Shown here one piece after another: positions 24,500 to 38,700 of a DNA stretch of 64,000 nucleotides. The notes under the pieces were generated by a model that was not told the DNA's origin, searched no databases, and saw only the letters and a list, made by a program, of their open reading frames with translations. Origin of the DNA: Fasciolopsis buskii (taxonomy: Eukaryota > Platyhelminthes > Trematoda > Plagiorchiida > Fasciolidae); assembly GCA_008360955.1 (NCBI GenBank), contig LUCM01004024.1, forward strand, positions 8,753-72,752, written 5' to 3'. The translations under genes and the position numbers were made by a program. The first letter of the stretch is position 1. Every line of letters starts with the position of its first letter.

Positions 24500-25770
24500 C
24501 TGGCTGTGATGTGATCTTGGGTACTAATGCGTTCTCCAAAGCCATAGGGTGAGAAAACTGAAATCAGTGGTGTGTGTATTTATGCAGGTGCTCTATAGTC
24601 ATGCTGATAGAAGGAAGCAACCAGTTAGTGAAATAGATGCGGTTAGATAAGAAAACAAAAGAATTCTTACATAGAAGGAAGTAGACTAATTGAATTCAAA
24701 GACAAATGATCAAATGAACGGTAACCCGGGAACCCACAGTAAAAAGTAGAGAAAATAAATCACCAGACTGGTTTTTTATTGCGTCCCGTTTGTTTCCTAA
24801 CCGGCTGTCGGATCGAGAAGCTCATTCTTTCTCTGTCTGTTTGTCTACTTGGGTTTGCTTGGTAAGGAATTTTTGGGTGCTTGCGCACTTGAACTTGTTT
24901 TTTTGTGCAAAAAGGAAGAGATTTGCGGTAAAGTCAGTCACTCCATCTAGTGTGAGTCACGGTGTTTATTGCTAGGCTAAATTAGGCTAGGCCAAACGAC
25001 CGGGATGACTGAGGCACTGGTCAGCCGGGGGCTTCTGCACTGGCATACTGCACGAAATCTCCACACAATAACCGAGACGCACTAGTTTGGGTTCACTGTA
25101 ACTACTATCACTACTACATCTACCGGTTGTCTGAGTGAATCAGACTCACCCGATAAACGCGTACTTGTTAGTCGCTTATCCGTCCACGTTTTCCTTGATG
25201 GTACATTTAAGGTAATATTTTTTAATACCTCGGCAGAAAATGTGATTTTTAAATGATTTATCATCCCAAGGCAATGTTCATCTAAACCACGGAAACAAGG
25301 AAACAATTGCCATAATCATTTTCATCGTTATCGAGATTTGTCAGTCACGTGAGGCTAGAAACAATTAAAATGTAATGTGACTTGAACAAGCAGACCGTTA
25401 GACTATGTAGACTAATGCCCAATATGCTGATAATACTAACGCTCTGCGGTGCAGCACCTTTTCCCCACATACTTTTGAACAGCCACAATATAATGCTGGC
25501 TTTTTCAGGAAAATTAGTTATTTTTCGTCGCTATGTATAGGCTACTTTTAAGCACACAAACCATGATATGAAGTAGTTCGCAAATGTTTCTTGTTAGATG
25601 TTTTATGATTTCGCATTAATTAATGTCTTTCGGATAATGGTTGCACATTATTGGGAAGCACTAGTGTAATCCGCACTTGATTAAAATACTCATCATGGAA
25701 ATAGAAGATTGTCTGATAGCGATGTATGATATTTCGGTTTCCTTGACGGGCTAAACGCATATATCAGATA
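24500..25770. other. non-coding, no recognisable feature
   Basis: Moderately AT-rich. Small open frames at 24790-24975 (plus) and 25082-25306 (minus) lack recognisable motifs. Confidence 0.5.
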
Positions 25771-25789
25771 CGGCCACATACCCAAGGAG

Positions 25790-25985
25790 GAAGGTGGAGG
25801 AAACTGACACCCATGACCCTGAAACTTAGCGCGGTACAGAACACATAAGGTCCCATTGGGTTAGGGGTACTAACCAGAAGAGTGGCAGCTAACTGCCTCC
25901 TATAATCAAAGTGACCGGCTCACCTGGGATTCGAACTTCTGACCGTGGTGACTGACAGACGATTAATCCACTTAGTCATCACGAG
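25790..25985 (-). repeat. tRNA-derived SINE-like remnant
   Basis: Minus strand: A-box-like GTGATGACTAAGTGG (25968-25982), then B-box AAGTTCGAATCCC (25926-25938), then a unique-looking body down to about 25790. The 5-bp T stem cannot pair, which rules out a working tRNA. The body differs from the pair at 31.5-31.9 kb, so it is probably another SINE family. Confidence 0.55.
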
Positions 25986-26487
25986 AATAAAACGGTTTTT
26001 CTGAAGTATAAGTTATTTTTGCTGTAACTCCGGGTAAACTAATTATTCACGGGGATACGAAAAGCAGCTTAGCAAATAAAAGAAAACTACTGACTTAGTG
26101 ATACTACACATTAGAGGTTGTCAGGCTGAACTCTCCAGCGCAAGACATACTGAGGTCTCTGCAAATTCGTTCTCTTCTGACTGAGGTAACTATGCGTTGC
26201 TATATTAGGAAAGCTTTTTTTCAGACTTGAAAGTTGATATCACCTAGGCTGCTGCGTGATTGGTTCAGCCAAACATCCAATCATTCTGAGTCTGTAACAA
26301 CATTGGTTCGTAAAGTTAGTCAGTGTAACGAGCAGTTCTGATTGGACTACGATAGCCGACCTAAAAGCGCGCCCATCTAGACATTCATGCTGTCAGATAG
26401 TCAAAAGCCCTGGTGCGAAGTGGAACGCGAACGCAGACCAGAGGTGCTTGATTTGGGTGAATGCACCGGGGTTTCCACCGCCTAATT

Positions 26488-26509
26488 TCCTCTTTGTTGT
26501 GAATTCAGA
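26488..26509 (+). promoter_or_regulatory. splice acceptor just upstream of the start codon
   Basis: A pyrimidine-rich tract ending GTGAATTCAG lies 27 bp before the ATG at 26537. Either an untranslated first exon is spliced here or, as is common in flatworms, this is a trans-splice site for a spliced leader. The sequence alone cannot tell these apart. Confidence 0.45.
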
Positions 26510-26536
26510 ATAACACATCAGTGGATCTCTTTGACG

Positions 26537-26716
26537 ATGAGCACTTCACATGATAATCGTTGGAATCAAGCGGGGAGTTACGGATCATTGGACAATCTTG
26601 CACGTAGCACCATGTCACTGGATGTACCTGAGGCACGTAATTGTCGTGAGGCGAGAGAACAAAGTCGAAAGGAAATGCATGCCCTGAATGAAAAGTTGGC
26701 CTCCCAACTGGAGAAA
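26537..26716 (+). CDS. intermediate filament gene exon 1: head and start of coil 1A
   Basis: Sixty codons from the ATG, ending in phase 0 at AAA|gtaagt. It encodes a Ser-rich head (SYGSLDNLARSTMSLD) and the first half of the helix initiation motif (LNEKLASQLEK). The open frame could be read from a TTG two codons upstream, but the ATG is the sensible start. Confidence 0.9.
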
Positions 26717-29700
26717 GTAAGTACTATTTTCGTCTAGTTTTGTTTATTACGCACGCCTTATTTGTTAATGAGAAGAGAGATTTTTCGGATAATCAAAAGC
26801 CTATGCTGAGTAAATAACGTATCACTATGTTCACCTGAGAAGGGATTACGATATCCATTTTGTTTTGTAATGCCCAAGCTTGAGTGCTTGAAGACATTGA
26901 GCTAATTACAAACTAGTCTATCAGAGTTATTTGAGAAAGCTTGATATTGCCTTATAGGCAAAAGGAACCGATGGAGCTTTAAATGCGTTAGTCCTAGCAG
27001 AGTTAGGTGACGGAAATAGGGCTTACCAGATAGGGTGCTTATACCAGATATGGCTTCATGACAAAGGTTCATGGAACACAGTGAGACACTATTTTCCGTA
27101 ATGACAGCAATTCATAGTCAAGCAAACTTTGGGATTTCCCTTGCCCTCTAGGTTGCGAGGTTGTTGTTGTTTGCCGCTAATTTAACGCCTGATTCATGTG
27201 AGCAGTAGCAGGTTATATTTCCGTAAAACATCCTCTATATCAGGACGTATGAATTTTCAATAAATAATTTTGAGTCAGATCGGATAGCCTGAAAATATTA
27301 ACTTTTGGTTCACATGTTTTCGTTCGGGCTTCTAGTTCTTTTTGGGATCGATAAATATGTAGATTTGGTGATTTCTAAAAAGGATATACTGGTGCACAGC
27401 GCTTCTTGTTTTTCATGAAGGGGTTGGGGAATGCTGCGTTATCATTCAGTTTCCGTAAAATTCTGTATTTCCAAGATACCCTTACTGAGATTATGAAATG
27501 TTTGATATTCGAAATATTGAGTGGATTTTGTCTTGGCCCTATTGGCCTATTGTTAGATAGTGTAACATTACGTATCGGTCATTTTTTTAGTCCTCGGGTG
27601 TTCCTACCAGAACAATTTTACATTGATATCCTAAGTGTAAACACAGCGTTTAACAATGCTAGAGTGAGTGCGCGATCAATCATAAGCGCCAGTTCCCAGT
27701 GTTCAACAAAAGTCTTAGTCCAAGCCCACTGTTTTTTCCTGGACTTCAGAGATAAAAAGTCTTCTGATTTCGGTCTCGGCGATGTTTTCAAAGGCGAGGT
27801 TCAGGTTATAAGCATCAGCCGTGATGATTGCTTCACTCCAGAATCATGTAGATCATATCTTTTTGATAGCTAGGAGAAGAAAATACTTGGCTGCTGGATT
27901 TCCTGCCCAGCGGATTTCCGCCCAAGAATTGCCGTGACAAGCTCACCTGGGTTCATTTTAGTTGCCACATACAAGCTGCGCGCCAGAGCTTTGTCAATTA
28001 TGGATCAGAATGAATGATTAGGAAGCAACAGTTGATTAATTGTTAAAGTGTCATGTGTCTGAATAATGCATATCTTCGCAACGGTAATAACTGTCCACTG
28101 GATTTCACAATGCTGCAGACCATACCAGTTCAACCAAACATCTAGCATTCATTTCAGTCAGTTAATTTTGTAAACCACCACGAATAATCCAATAACCACT
28201 GATCAACTCAAAAGCGGGATCTCCTTGAAGAGATAAACAAACTTTCAGTCAGTCTTTTTAAATCTACGGTGCTCTTAAGGTCGGTATCAGTGGTGACTGA
28301 CTTCTTCCAGAATTCAGTCCAGCTGTTCGGGAAGGACTGTGCTTGGTTCTGTTTATCAGTGAGATTTCTACAAGCCACGAAATATTGTTCTTCTCTGCTT
28401 ATTATTTATAAAGTGACAGCTAAAGGGTTTGCACAGTGTTACTTCACACTCAGTGACTTTTGTCTTCTTAATGCGGAGCCAAATCTGTGCATAAAGTGTA
28501 AGTTATTTTTCAATCTCAAACTAATGAATGCAAAGCTAGCTAACAATCCTCACGTCAAAGGCAGTCAGTGCAAATAGATATTTCTTATTTACCTGCCACG
28601 AGAATTTGACAGATTACAACTGTACACAGGTTTTGTTGTTTGCCTCATTTCACTAAATGAGTTGGATTAATTCATCCCGCGCTGCGAACAAAATATTTGG
28701 TACTGAATGCTGCGGAACTATTCTGCAGTCCTGATCACCAGAACTACTGAGGCTCATCAGTCTGTCTGTCGCTCCGCACCTTACAAGGACTAGAACTCGG
28801 TTTGCTGTATGAGTCATACACCAAGCACACCTCAAGATATCCAGATTAGATGTACGGTTCATAAGAAATGGAATAAATTTACGACGAGCTAAAGATTTTC
28901 TGAAATCAGTGCCAAAATTGCCAATGTATAAGCAAATATGATGTTAACAAAATTTTGGCTTCTCGGAAATCCACTGTAAGATAGACTTAAGACTACACAG
29001 AACAAGTTATTAGGACATTTCTTTCACTTCCATTTTTGCAGATCTTTGAATTCATTTTGGAGCACAAATTGGTGCCTAAACTGATCTAAGTTTTTTGAGA
29101 ACACAGCCCGTACGAAGGATCAAAATGAAAACATGCTAGCACCCTCTATACGACCTTGAACGGAACTTCAAGGCAATTTGCATATAGGAAAGTCAGCGTG
29201 TAGTCAAAGGACGCTCAACTGACTCAGAAGTGACGATGAAATATGATTTTACACCGGTTTGAATGTTTTACTTAAGTTCAGACCGAAGTACTATGTTCCC
29301 CCGTTAATTTAATCATGTGTGACACGAATGTTTCTTGCATCTAATTCAACCAGTTGTCAATGCATGACAAAAGTACAAAAAGGTACCGCTGATGGGAATT
29401 CTTTATTTGAAAATTCAACCGACAAGGGAATGTTAAAATCACCCGTTATTTAGGCTTAGTTCTAAGATTTCAGCTCTGGAACAATGAACCTTATGAGTAA
29501 TATACGCCAACGTTATTGACCGAATTCCAAATTGTACTTTTTGTGACAGTACCATCCTTGCCAGTTGACCACGTGATCTGGCAATTATCTCGGGAAGACG
29601 AATAAGTTGACTGATTGTCATAGTGTGACTGAGTAGCTTTGTTGCTGGAATCAACAGTTTGGGAGGACAATAAATTCTTCCCTTGGGTAAACAAAAATAC

Positions 29701-32700
29701 AAATCATGATAACGCGACGGGGTATTTATTTGTTATTCCAAAGTAGATAGAATCTATCTCAAAACCTACTTTCTAAATGAAGTCAAACGAAACGTTCTTA
29801 AAGAGATTTCCACATAATTCTTTTTGCAGGAAAATATGGGCAGTATGTGAACTCCGGGCGTCAAACAGTTTAACAGCAGTTATGTCACCAATTCAGTAAC
29901 CGCTGACATGAAAGTTTTACAGCTAGTTCACAATGTAGTTTATTCCAACACCAATTAGGGAAAGGCATTTTATGCACCTTTTTCTAGGGATAGTTTTAAT
30001 CGGGAAAGTGCAGTGCACGTGGCTCACAAACCAATTTGCTGTTTGATTGATAAGCTAGGGGAACATGGAACGCAGTTGAGCGTAGTAAATAGGATAGTCA
30101 ACTTCCTATAAGAAGTACATTGGTAACCATAGATCGAAACAAGCCTATGGAATGATCTCAAGGGATTATCAACCTTGACTTTACAGTCAGGTACTGAGTG
30201 AATTCTAACATTTTTAATGATCCAATAAGTTGCAACTTGTGAATTGTAAAAAGTTGCACGGCGTTCTAATGCAGGCATTGGGAATAATGGTTATGCGTCG
30301 TCAAAATCATTGTTATTCTTGCTAAGTTTTCAGTTAAACAAAACTGTGAAATTAGTTGACTCTGATGACCCTATCCAAATAAGACCATGCAGACCGTAGA
30401 CAAAACAGTGGGCATAAATTCTGCTGTCCTTTGGATTAAACCGGAACAAAGTAGCACCAGCAATGGCAATAAAATTTGGGATTCTGCGATAGAAATAACT
30501 GGTCACAAGTTGCAACTTATTGGATCATTAAAAATGTGGTTCACTTAAGTCCATCAAAATCACTTACAGTTTTGTGAAACTTTTTAGTCAGATGTATTAC
30601 CGTACATGCCCGTATTCATTCTTCAAACATCAGTGGTAGAAATAAAATGCATATATATATATATATATTCATTGAAGATTCATCCTCATACTTGAATGAG
30701 CGACTCGCAATTTTGCATCTGATTACTGCGCAAAATAACGTTTAAATAAAGAAGCTTGCCGGTCAGTCATTGTTGATGAGAGTAATGAGGTACCACATGC
30801 TTCATATTAGAGAAACTAAATGAAATGATTCTTTCTGAAATTCAAGTTACGTTATCCGTACTCCATTTATTTACTTCCGAATGCAATATGACAGTTCCCA
30901 AAACCAACCTGCCCAGGTATTTTACAACGCATATTGGTATACATACAGTTTAGTTACTGCGAGAACTGTCCGCATTGCACCAATAAGAAAACGTCGCTGG
31001 ACTCATTGTAAAACAAATGGAATCTGGTTCACACAGCTCAGCCAACCAGCGACGGCAACCCAGTTGCTATGGTGAACGGCCTACTTCTCAGTCAGATATT
31101 TGACGTAGCAGCGACTGGTCATCGGTCATTCACTAGGTTACCTCCAGTTGGTCAATAATTTGTCCAGAATTTACTGTTTTATTGTTGTTGAATAAAGAAA
31201 CGAAATAGCTTTTCTCGCGAGGAGTCGGAAACGTTACTCGTGGAGAGCGTACTGAATTTCTAATGACCTCTTTATCAGATATTCGGCCGGAAAGAGTAAC
31301 GAAATATACCCAGCAAGGTTGAATCCAACTGAAGGTTCAGTTTGATTATTAGGATTTGCACTTAATAAAAAATGGATCTTAGAGAAAGCAACTCACTGAC
31401 GGGAACGAAAACGGAAATCCTAACAGGGGAGAAAAACGCGGCCACAAATTGTTTCCCATTACACATCCTACCGAAAGTACATCTGCTTGATTAACTACAC
31501 CCAGTACATAAAAACACGGAAGCATTGTACACATGTCCCATCGTTTTTTATGAATGATGAGCAGTGCATGTGGACCACGCCCGAACTGGGACACGAACCC
31601 GGGACCAACGATTTTAAGTCAAACGCCTTAGCCATTACGCTGAGTAATCTATCAGTATGGGTCGATTGCTTTGCGATAGCGGCTCGTGGCCGTGTAAATC
31701 AGTGACAGATAGTTGGAACATCATGTAGTGAAGTTGAACAAACCATTCACAGCCTACCCGGTAGCGTAATGGCTAAGGCGTTCGACTCAAAACCGTTCGT
31801 TTCGGGTTTGCATTCCAGCTGGAGCGCAGTGGATATACACTGTTGATGATTCCTAACAAGAATGAAAGGGCTGTTCATTGCTGCCATCGTTTCTTAATAG
31901 TGAGTTGAGCGAGATATCACATGGTCAATTATTTGATGAAAACATTCAATCTCCCATTTCTAACACAACATGAAGACAAACACATTCTTATACCATTAAA
32001 TTTCACATTAAAACTTCAGCTGGCAAAATAAACACTAGCGGAGATAAAGGAATGTAATTACGTGCTTAGGTAGCTGTAAATTTGGTTCTTCGTACCATAA
32101 ACAGAATTGGCTGGAATATAGACAACTTTTTTTATCGCCCGATTTACATTCACCATTTTCCAGATGCGATTTTTATCAGAGCAGAACAGGAAACTTATGG
32201 AAGAGACGTCCGGGTCACGCGGTCGAATTAACAAGGAGACCGAAAAATTAAAGAAAATTTATGATGCAGAACTACGTCAGCTTCGCCAGCTTGTAGATGA
32301 TTGTGAACGTGAAAAAGCAGACAGTCTGGCTAAAATGGCCACAGTGCAACAAAATTTGCGCTACGCCGAAGATCAGTGAGTGATGAACGACTTTCCGCGC
32401 CTAACATTTTACTGTTATTACTTTTTGCTTTCTTTCTGTAAAGGTATACACGAGCTTGTTTTCACTACCAAACAATCCTTTTTTCATCTGCAAAGTCATT
32501 TGGTATTGCTTGGCAAAATCGGGTTTTAAAGGTGACAAAAAAAGCCGACGTTTCTAGAGTACATCTTCCAGTATTACTATTCTTTATAGATTAATCATTT
32601 ACTGAAATTGTGTTTTGCTTACATTATGCAAGATATCATTGATCAGACTGCTTAGAGCACCAGTTCCGACCGAAGGCTCACAAGATCTATTGAAATTTTT

Positions 32701-35700
32701 GTGGGCTCACCAAATATGATGGGAGTGAAAGGTTATCTTACCAGTTAATCTGTTTGGTAGATTTTCGCAAGGCGGAACTCAGTAGAACAAAAATAACGAA
32801 TTATTGTTAAATAAAACTTTTCAAACCACTTCGTTTCCTTGGTTCCATTCTTTTCTCATTATTCACCTGCACTTAGCGATGTGAACAAATGTGCCATCAG
32901 TTTTGCATTCAGCTGAAATAGAAACATCATTTCTGAACAATTTATTAAGGCATACTAATAGCTAAGAGAAATCATCTTCAGTTTTTATTGCCACACCCTC
33001 AGGATCAATAAACCAGTGTACGAAACATTGCAAATACCAGTGGTATAAATCTCAACGCATAGCTGAAGCCTATTTGCATTTCACTCACTGCGCTTTGCAG
33101 TACAAATTTTGTCATTCGAACCTGGTCACATGCGTCGTCCGTGAATGTAGCCATCATCGTAAACTTACTTCGAACAACAGAAGTTGAGTGCGCCTGAAAT
33201 CCAAAAAAAAATTTCTGAAGGATTTTATTTCAGGTTGCAGGAATACCGGAGTTACGTTTGTTAGCCATTCATGCCATTAAAATTAGCACAGCCCTTGTGA
33301 TGTCCCTTTGGAAATCCTGACGCAAGAAGTTCAATGTAGAATCTCTGCCGTTGTATTCACACATTATAGAGCAACCTTTTCGTGCACTCCTCTTGATTAG
33401 CGACTCGCTTTGCGTAATGTACATGTGAATCGTTAATTGCTGTCACTCCCGTGCAAATGTGAGCAGGCGCTGGAGGCATGCATGATTGACGGCTTTGAGG
33501 TGTTGTCGTGCTACTTACGACTATACGGTTGACGCTGGACTTGCTGCTTCGGGACTATTAGTTGGGTAGCTGGATGCGAATTACCCCTGATTTTCTAAGT
33601 CGGATATTCGCCGTCAGTCCTATTCACGTTACTTCGAGGCAGGATTCCCTGGCTTGCCAAATTCCGAATCAACATTGCACTTATTATGTGGTTGTCATGG
33701 ATAACCCGACTTTACAATCCTGTTTGGTCGGTGCTTCACTAGAAAGTTGATTTGTATCACGAAAGAATTGATTCCACGGCTAAATGCATTATTCAAAATC
33801 GGAGACAAATTCCTGATAAAAGAAATTTTATGAGCAGACGAATTTCCAACATTATCCAGAACGCATAACCTTTTGGATATCAATGGATTTGGTAGTTGAG
33901 GTAGCTAACAAGTCTGTATGGGGAGCCACATCAGTTCAGGACCAGTTAGCTTGATAGATTTTGTACCATGGAACTTGTGATAAGCAAAATGATCAGTCAT
34001 TTCAGATGATCGTATGAATGCACAGATAACATGATATATCTACTGGCTACCTGTTCAACCAATGTCTACGTCCCATTGGGATTACTAACCAGATCCAAAA
34101 CGGTTTTGGTCACCTCAAATAAGCCGTCATTGTATAAATCTAAATCGACTAAATTTCCAACTTATCAGAGGAAATATTCCGACCTGGGATGTAAAGTTGA
34201 TCATACGGAATTTTAGAGGGATTGCATTAAGGCAGTTCTGAACATTCATTGACATAACTGTATGCCACTGGGGTCATGGGATTTCACCATTTTTCCATTT
34301 AGTAAGATTTCTTAAACAGTATCTGTTGAATGATGCCAACGTGGTCCATTAGATTGAGGCTATCTTAAGTAGCTGGTAAAACATGGTGAAAAACCAAGCT
34401 CCTAGTTCCGTGCTCTAACCTTTTTTAAAGTGCCGCAGGTTTCATGATTATTATCAGTAATATTATCAATTTTAATTTCCGCTAGAAGTTTTCTAAAAAT
34501 CTTTTGTGCGACTTCATTCAATTTTGTTGTACCATTTCACTCCCGTATCTACTGGAAAAAATCCCTAATAGAATAAAGCACTTGACGCATGAGAATAAAA
34601 AAATATCCCATCAACTGGACCAGGTCCTGAAAGAGCTCAGCGAAAAAGAAGCTGACAAGCAAATGTTGCAACGCCATTTAAAGGCCGCAGAAGATGAGGC
34701 CAAGCATATTCGCCAGGCGGCCGAGCAAGCTAAACAGAATAACGAGAAATTGCACGCAGTGAGTTCGTTCTTTGTGATGAAGATTAAAAATAACTAATCA
34801 GCAGGAACAACCAAAGTAATTAAAGGCCATCGGAACTCGTTACTCCTCTTTATCAGTTGATTCTGGAAATCGTTAGGCTCAAGCAAACTTACACAGAAGA
34901 AACAAACAAAAAGCGATCATAGAACTCAAATGTAGCTTCAGTTATGAGTATTTGCTTTCATATCACTTTATAGCTGACCTATCGAGACCTAAATAGATAT
35001 GAAACCAGAGTCTTACAACCATGTTTCTGCTTATCGAGCACTAGTTCCATTGATTTAAGCATCTAACGTGGTAGATAGGTAATTTATCCCAACAGTTCAC
35101 AACCTATTCGTCAAGAGAGTGTTCTCGAGGTTAAAATCCACTGAAAACCGGTTATTTTGATAAAATACATGAGACCATTCTTTTAACTGTATTTGTATCT
35201 TTTTTTCTGGGTTTGCTTTAACCGGACGTCTAAAAGTTTCCTCCGGTCAACACCCAGACTTCATGTCTTGGTGCCAATCCAGTTTGGTTCAGTTAACAAA
35301 GCAGATGACATTGTGTTTTTTCCCCTCGAAATCCACTTGATCACTGCACATCCAACTGTGATGGCAGGCTTTTTAGTTGTGGCCCGAAGTTCGTTAACTG
35401 CGTCTTTCGGCTCGTAAAATAGGGACAGTTCCATAGCACAGCAGACGTTTGAGACCAAGAGTTTTTAAACTTTTCGCCTAAAAGTTGTAGAATATAAACA
35501 GATTTCGGGGTATTAATGAAAAATCAAGTTTTTATCAGCCAGTAGTTTAGAAATCTCACACCCAAAAGAAACATTTGAACTTAATCTAGGCCCGAGGTAT
35601 GATTCATTTTATAACTTGAAAATGAACAAATGTTCCATATGATCTTCAGCACTCTCAAAGTAGTCAGCTTCAAAATCAAATCAATATTGGTGGACACTCA

Positions 35701-38700
35701 TATCAGGCGAAGTTATAAACAAATTATGTTGTGATTATCTCATGACCATTTGCCCACCTAGAGGTGCATTCGAGTATACATACCGAGAAGCACCAACGGT
35801 TAAAACACAAACAAAATGAACGTTCAACTCCATGATCGACATGAGGATACTGGTAATGAGGCTCCTTCTCTCTGGGAATATCACTTTTGCTTTCCTCTGC
35901 TAGCCGCCTTGATAACTCGAAGTCATCGTAGTTCTGTGCTCTTCATGAACACAGTAAGGCAGCACTACCGGTAATGGTTTTTCATCAGTCCGTCCGATGG
36001 TGACCTACTTGAAAACATTGTGGCGTTTGGTTGTGACTGCCACTAGTTGGAGTCCTCAAACCAGCGTTACTGCCTCATTCGGTGCCCTCGCTATTAGCCG
36101 CCGTCCAGTTCCAGAAACATCGAGCACTATTGGCTTGCCGTGATTCGGTCAGCAGAAAAAAGGATAGTCCACTTCTGACAGAATTTCATAGCTGTATGAT
36201 AATCCGGAATTGTGTGGTGACCTTAGTCTGCTTCGACACTGGTATGCATTGTCTTATCTTTCAGATTTTTACCTCAGATCGATCATACATTAAATCAGGC
36301 TGCATAATTATTAGGGTCAAAAGGTGCTACTGGATTTTCTTTTTTAGAGCTTTACAGTATGGAGCAGTCGTTGAAGATGCGGGTGTTGCTTGTCACGTCT
36401 GAGTTGAAGAATGGGGTTCCTATGAAATTATTTGCTATGCAGTCCTGATACACTTGCTAAATATCAGACGCTTCGAAACCCCAGTTATCAAGAATTCAGC
36501 GGCCACTAGTTGAGGGTAGGATGAAAACCGGTAGATTTCCATTTCCGCATCGCGTGAGCCAGATTTCCTTTACAGCAGCGTGATTATAATCTCTGAGGCT
36601 AAGTGCAACTTCCCTATCAGATGTCGCTTAAGACGGTTACTGAGAGCTGTGCTGAACCGCCTTCGCGATAAATTTTCATTATTGTCGCCTGAACTTCGAG
36701 ACCATTGAACTGCGTTTCATTATTGTTCAACACCAAATTTTTACCACTTCTGGATTCTCATAACCTGCCTTTAGAACTTGGATGAAGAGACAGCTTGCCG
36801 AATGGCTTGCCAATCGCAAATGCAAACCCTACGAGAAGAGATGGAATTTCTGAAGACGGTGCATGAACAAGAATTAGATGAACTACGAAACATCACTTTC
36901 GTCGATCATCATCTAGATGGTGATCAGTGGAGAGATGAGATGCAAAAGGCTATACGAGACATCCAGATGGAATATGACCAACGACTAGAGAAAATTCGCA
37001 ACGAAATAGATACGAATTACGCGAGTCGGGTAAGTCAGGCATTGATCGTATATGAATTCCTTCACTGTACCTGATCACATGTGAAAAGATAGCGGCATAA
37101 ATGGAGAGCGTGAGGAATTACTCCCTAAAGTGAACGTCCACATCTATATGCCTTCAGAAGTTCTCTCAATATATAATTGCAAGCTTTACAATCACGACTA
37201 CACTACCACCACCAAATTGGTTGCCCAAGTCGGATTGTTTCTGCTAACCTTGACTCAGACATTGCACTCTTACTGCAATCTTATAAAACTAACTCTTTTA
37301 GTTAATCACCTGATTGTTTGTCTACTTATTTCTTCTACCAAAATTCGGCTGTCACGTCAGTTTTGTAGTCATGCCACTTGTATTTTATGGGCTAATTGAA
37401 CTTTTACTCATGATCTATCTGGATACATTGATTTATTTCTTGCTTCCTCTGCTTGTTTCTAAATGTCTCCTTTAGATTTCAGAGGCGTCAAGAAATAATG
37501 CTGCTCAGTCGTCCTATTTTAGTCAGTTAAGTGAAGAAAATAACACTCTGAAGGAAGCTCTAGAGGGAATTCGTAAACGGTTGGAACAATATCGAGTCAA
37601 AGTAAGCACTATCTCCTGTTTTCAAACGGTGTTGTTTCCTGGAGTTCATGGTTGCTATTTATATGCATGCATCGGCTATTGTTACTAATATTACTCTCAT
37701 TAGTTTTAATATTACTTGTATTGTTGTATTGTCGTCGTTGGTGGTGGTAGTGATGGGGGTCATGATGGTGATGCTGTCTTTAACTTTAAATGATTGATCC
37801 CATGTACAATAGGATAACCAGCAATTCCTAATTCTCGTCCCTAATAGTATGCTGCTGGTAAGCTTAGTGATGAACTTTAGTCCTTCTACTGCTTTTCTAC
37901 GTTTTCAATCTTCGTGGCTGCTCACAGCGAAACAAATTACAAAATAGTATAAACACGAATTAATTAGTATTTTGATGTCACTGCTTTTTGAGACGAGAAG
38001 TCACCTGAGATTTATTTGGTTGCCTCGCCGCCGTTGCGATTCAGCAGCGAATTTTATTGAAGCTCTGTTTTGAGTGACCGGTGACACAAAATCAGTGTTC
38101 ACTGGATTGTTTCAAAGCTAATTCTGTCCGAGGGAGACGCGCAGCCAACGCAATAATTGATCACAGCAATGTCGAATTTGGACCACTACGTAGTCGCAGT
38201 GCACCGGGCAAAAAAATCAGTTGTCATGACACCCGAAGTGAATTCTTATTTTTTCTAGCCAACCGGTCGTTCTTGTTTAATTGCGAGACAAGCTGTTCCT
38301 CCCTTTATTTCTTATCCGATGCTGGTGGTAAAATTTTACTCCTGGATCCTCCAGTCAACCTTGAGAAGAATAGCAATGAAAATAAGGAAGAATTAATAAC
38401 GCATCAAAATACATGCGTTCCCCAACAAAGTTTATCATCTTACCTGTGACATTTTTGACGACTTATCAATTTACTTCTCTGCATTCTCCAAGTCGGAACA
38501 TTACGAGCGTGTAGTAACTGACGCGCAAGAAGAAATTCAAACACTTCGCAAAAAGCTGGACGCTGCGTCACGGGATTCAAACAGAGAACGCCAGGCAGCC
38601 GAAGAAGCGCTCAATCGAGCGCTCAACGAATTATCGGCACTGACCGATGCCAAACTGAATTTGGAATCTGAAATTGCCGCCTACCGACGCCTGCTTGAAG

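Larger units (their letters stand above)
26717..32163. other. intron 1 (5.4 kb)
   Basis: Longest intron, AT-rich, splitting the helix initiation motif exactly between two codons. The 155-codon open frame at 27406-27873 has no recognisable domain. It contains an AT dinucleotide run and a head-to-head SINE pair, listed separately. First introns often hold enhancers, but I see no specific site. Confidence 0.8.

Noticed and set aside
25926..25982. tRNA gene on the minus strand
   Set aside because: Good B box but an unpaired T stem and no acceptor stem.
27406..27873. 155-codon plus-strand open frame
   Set aside because: It lies in intron 1, has no domain signature, and its composition resembles the surrounding AT-rich intron.
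38081..38449. 122-codon plus-strand open frame
   Set aside because: It lies inside intron 5, has no recognisable domain, and has no plausible splice links to the exons.
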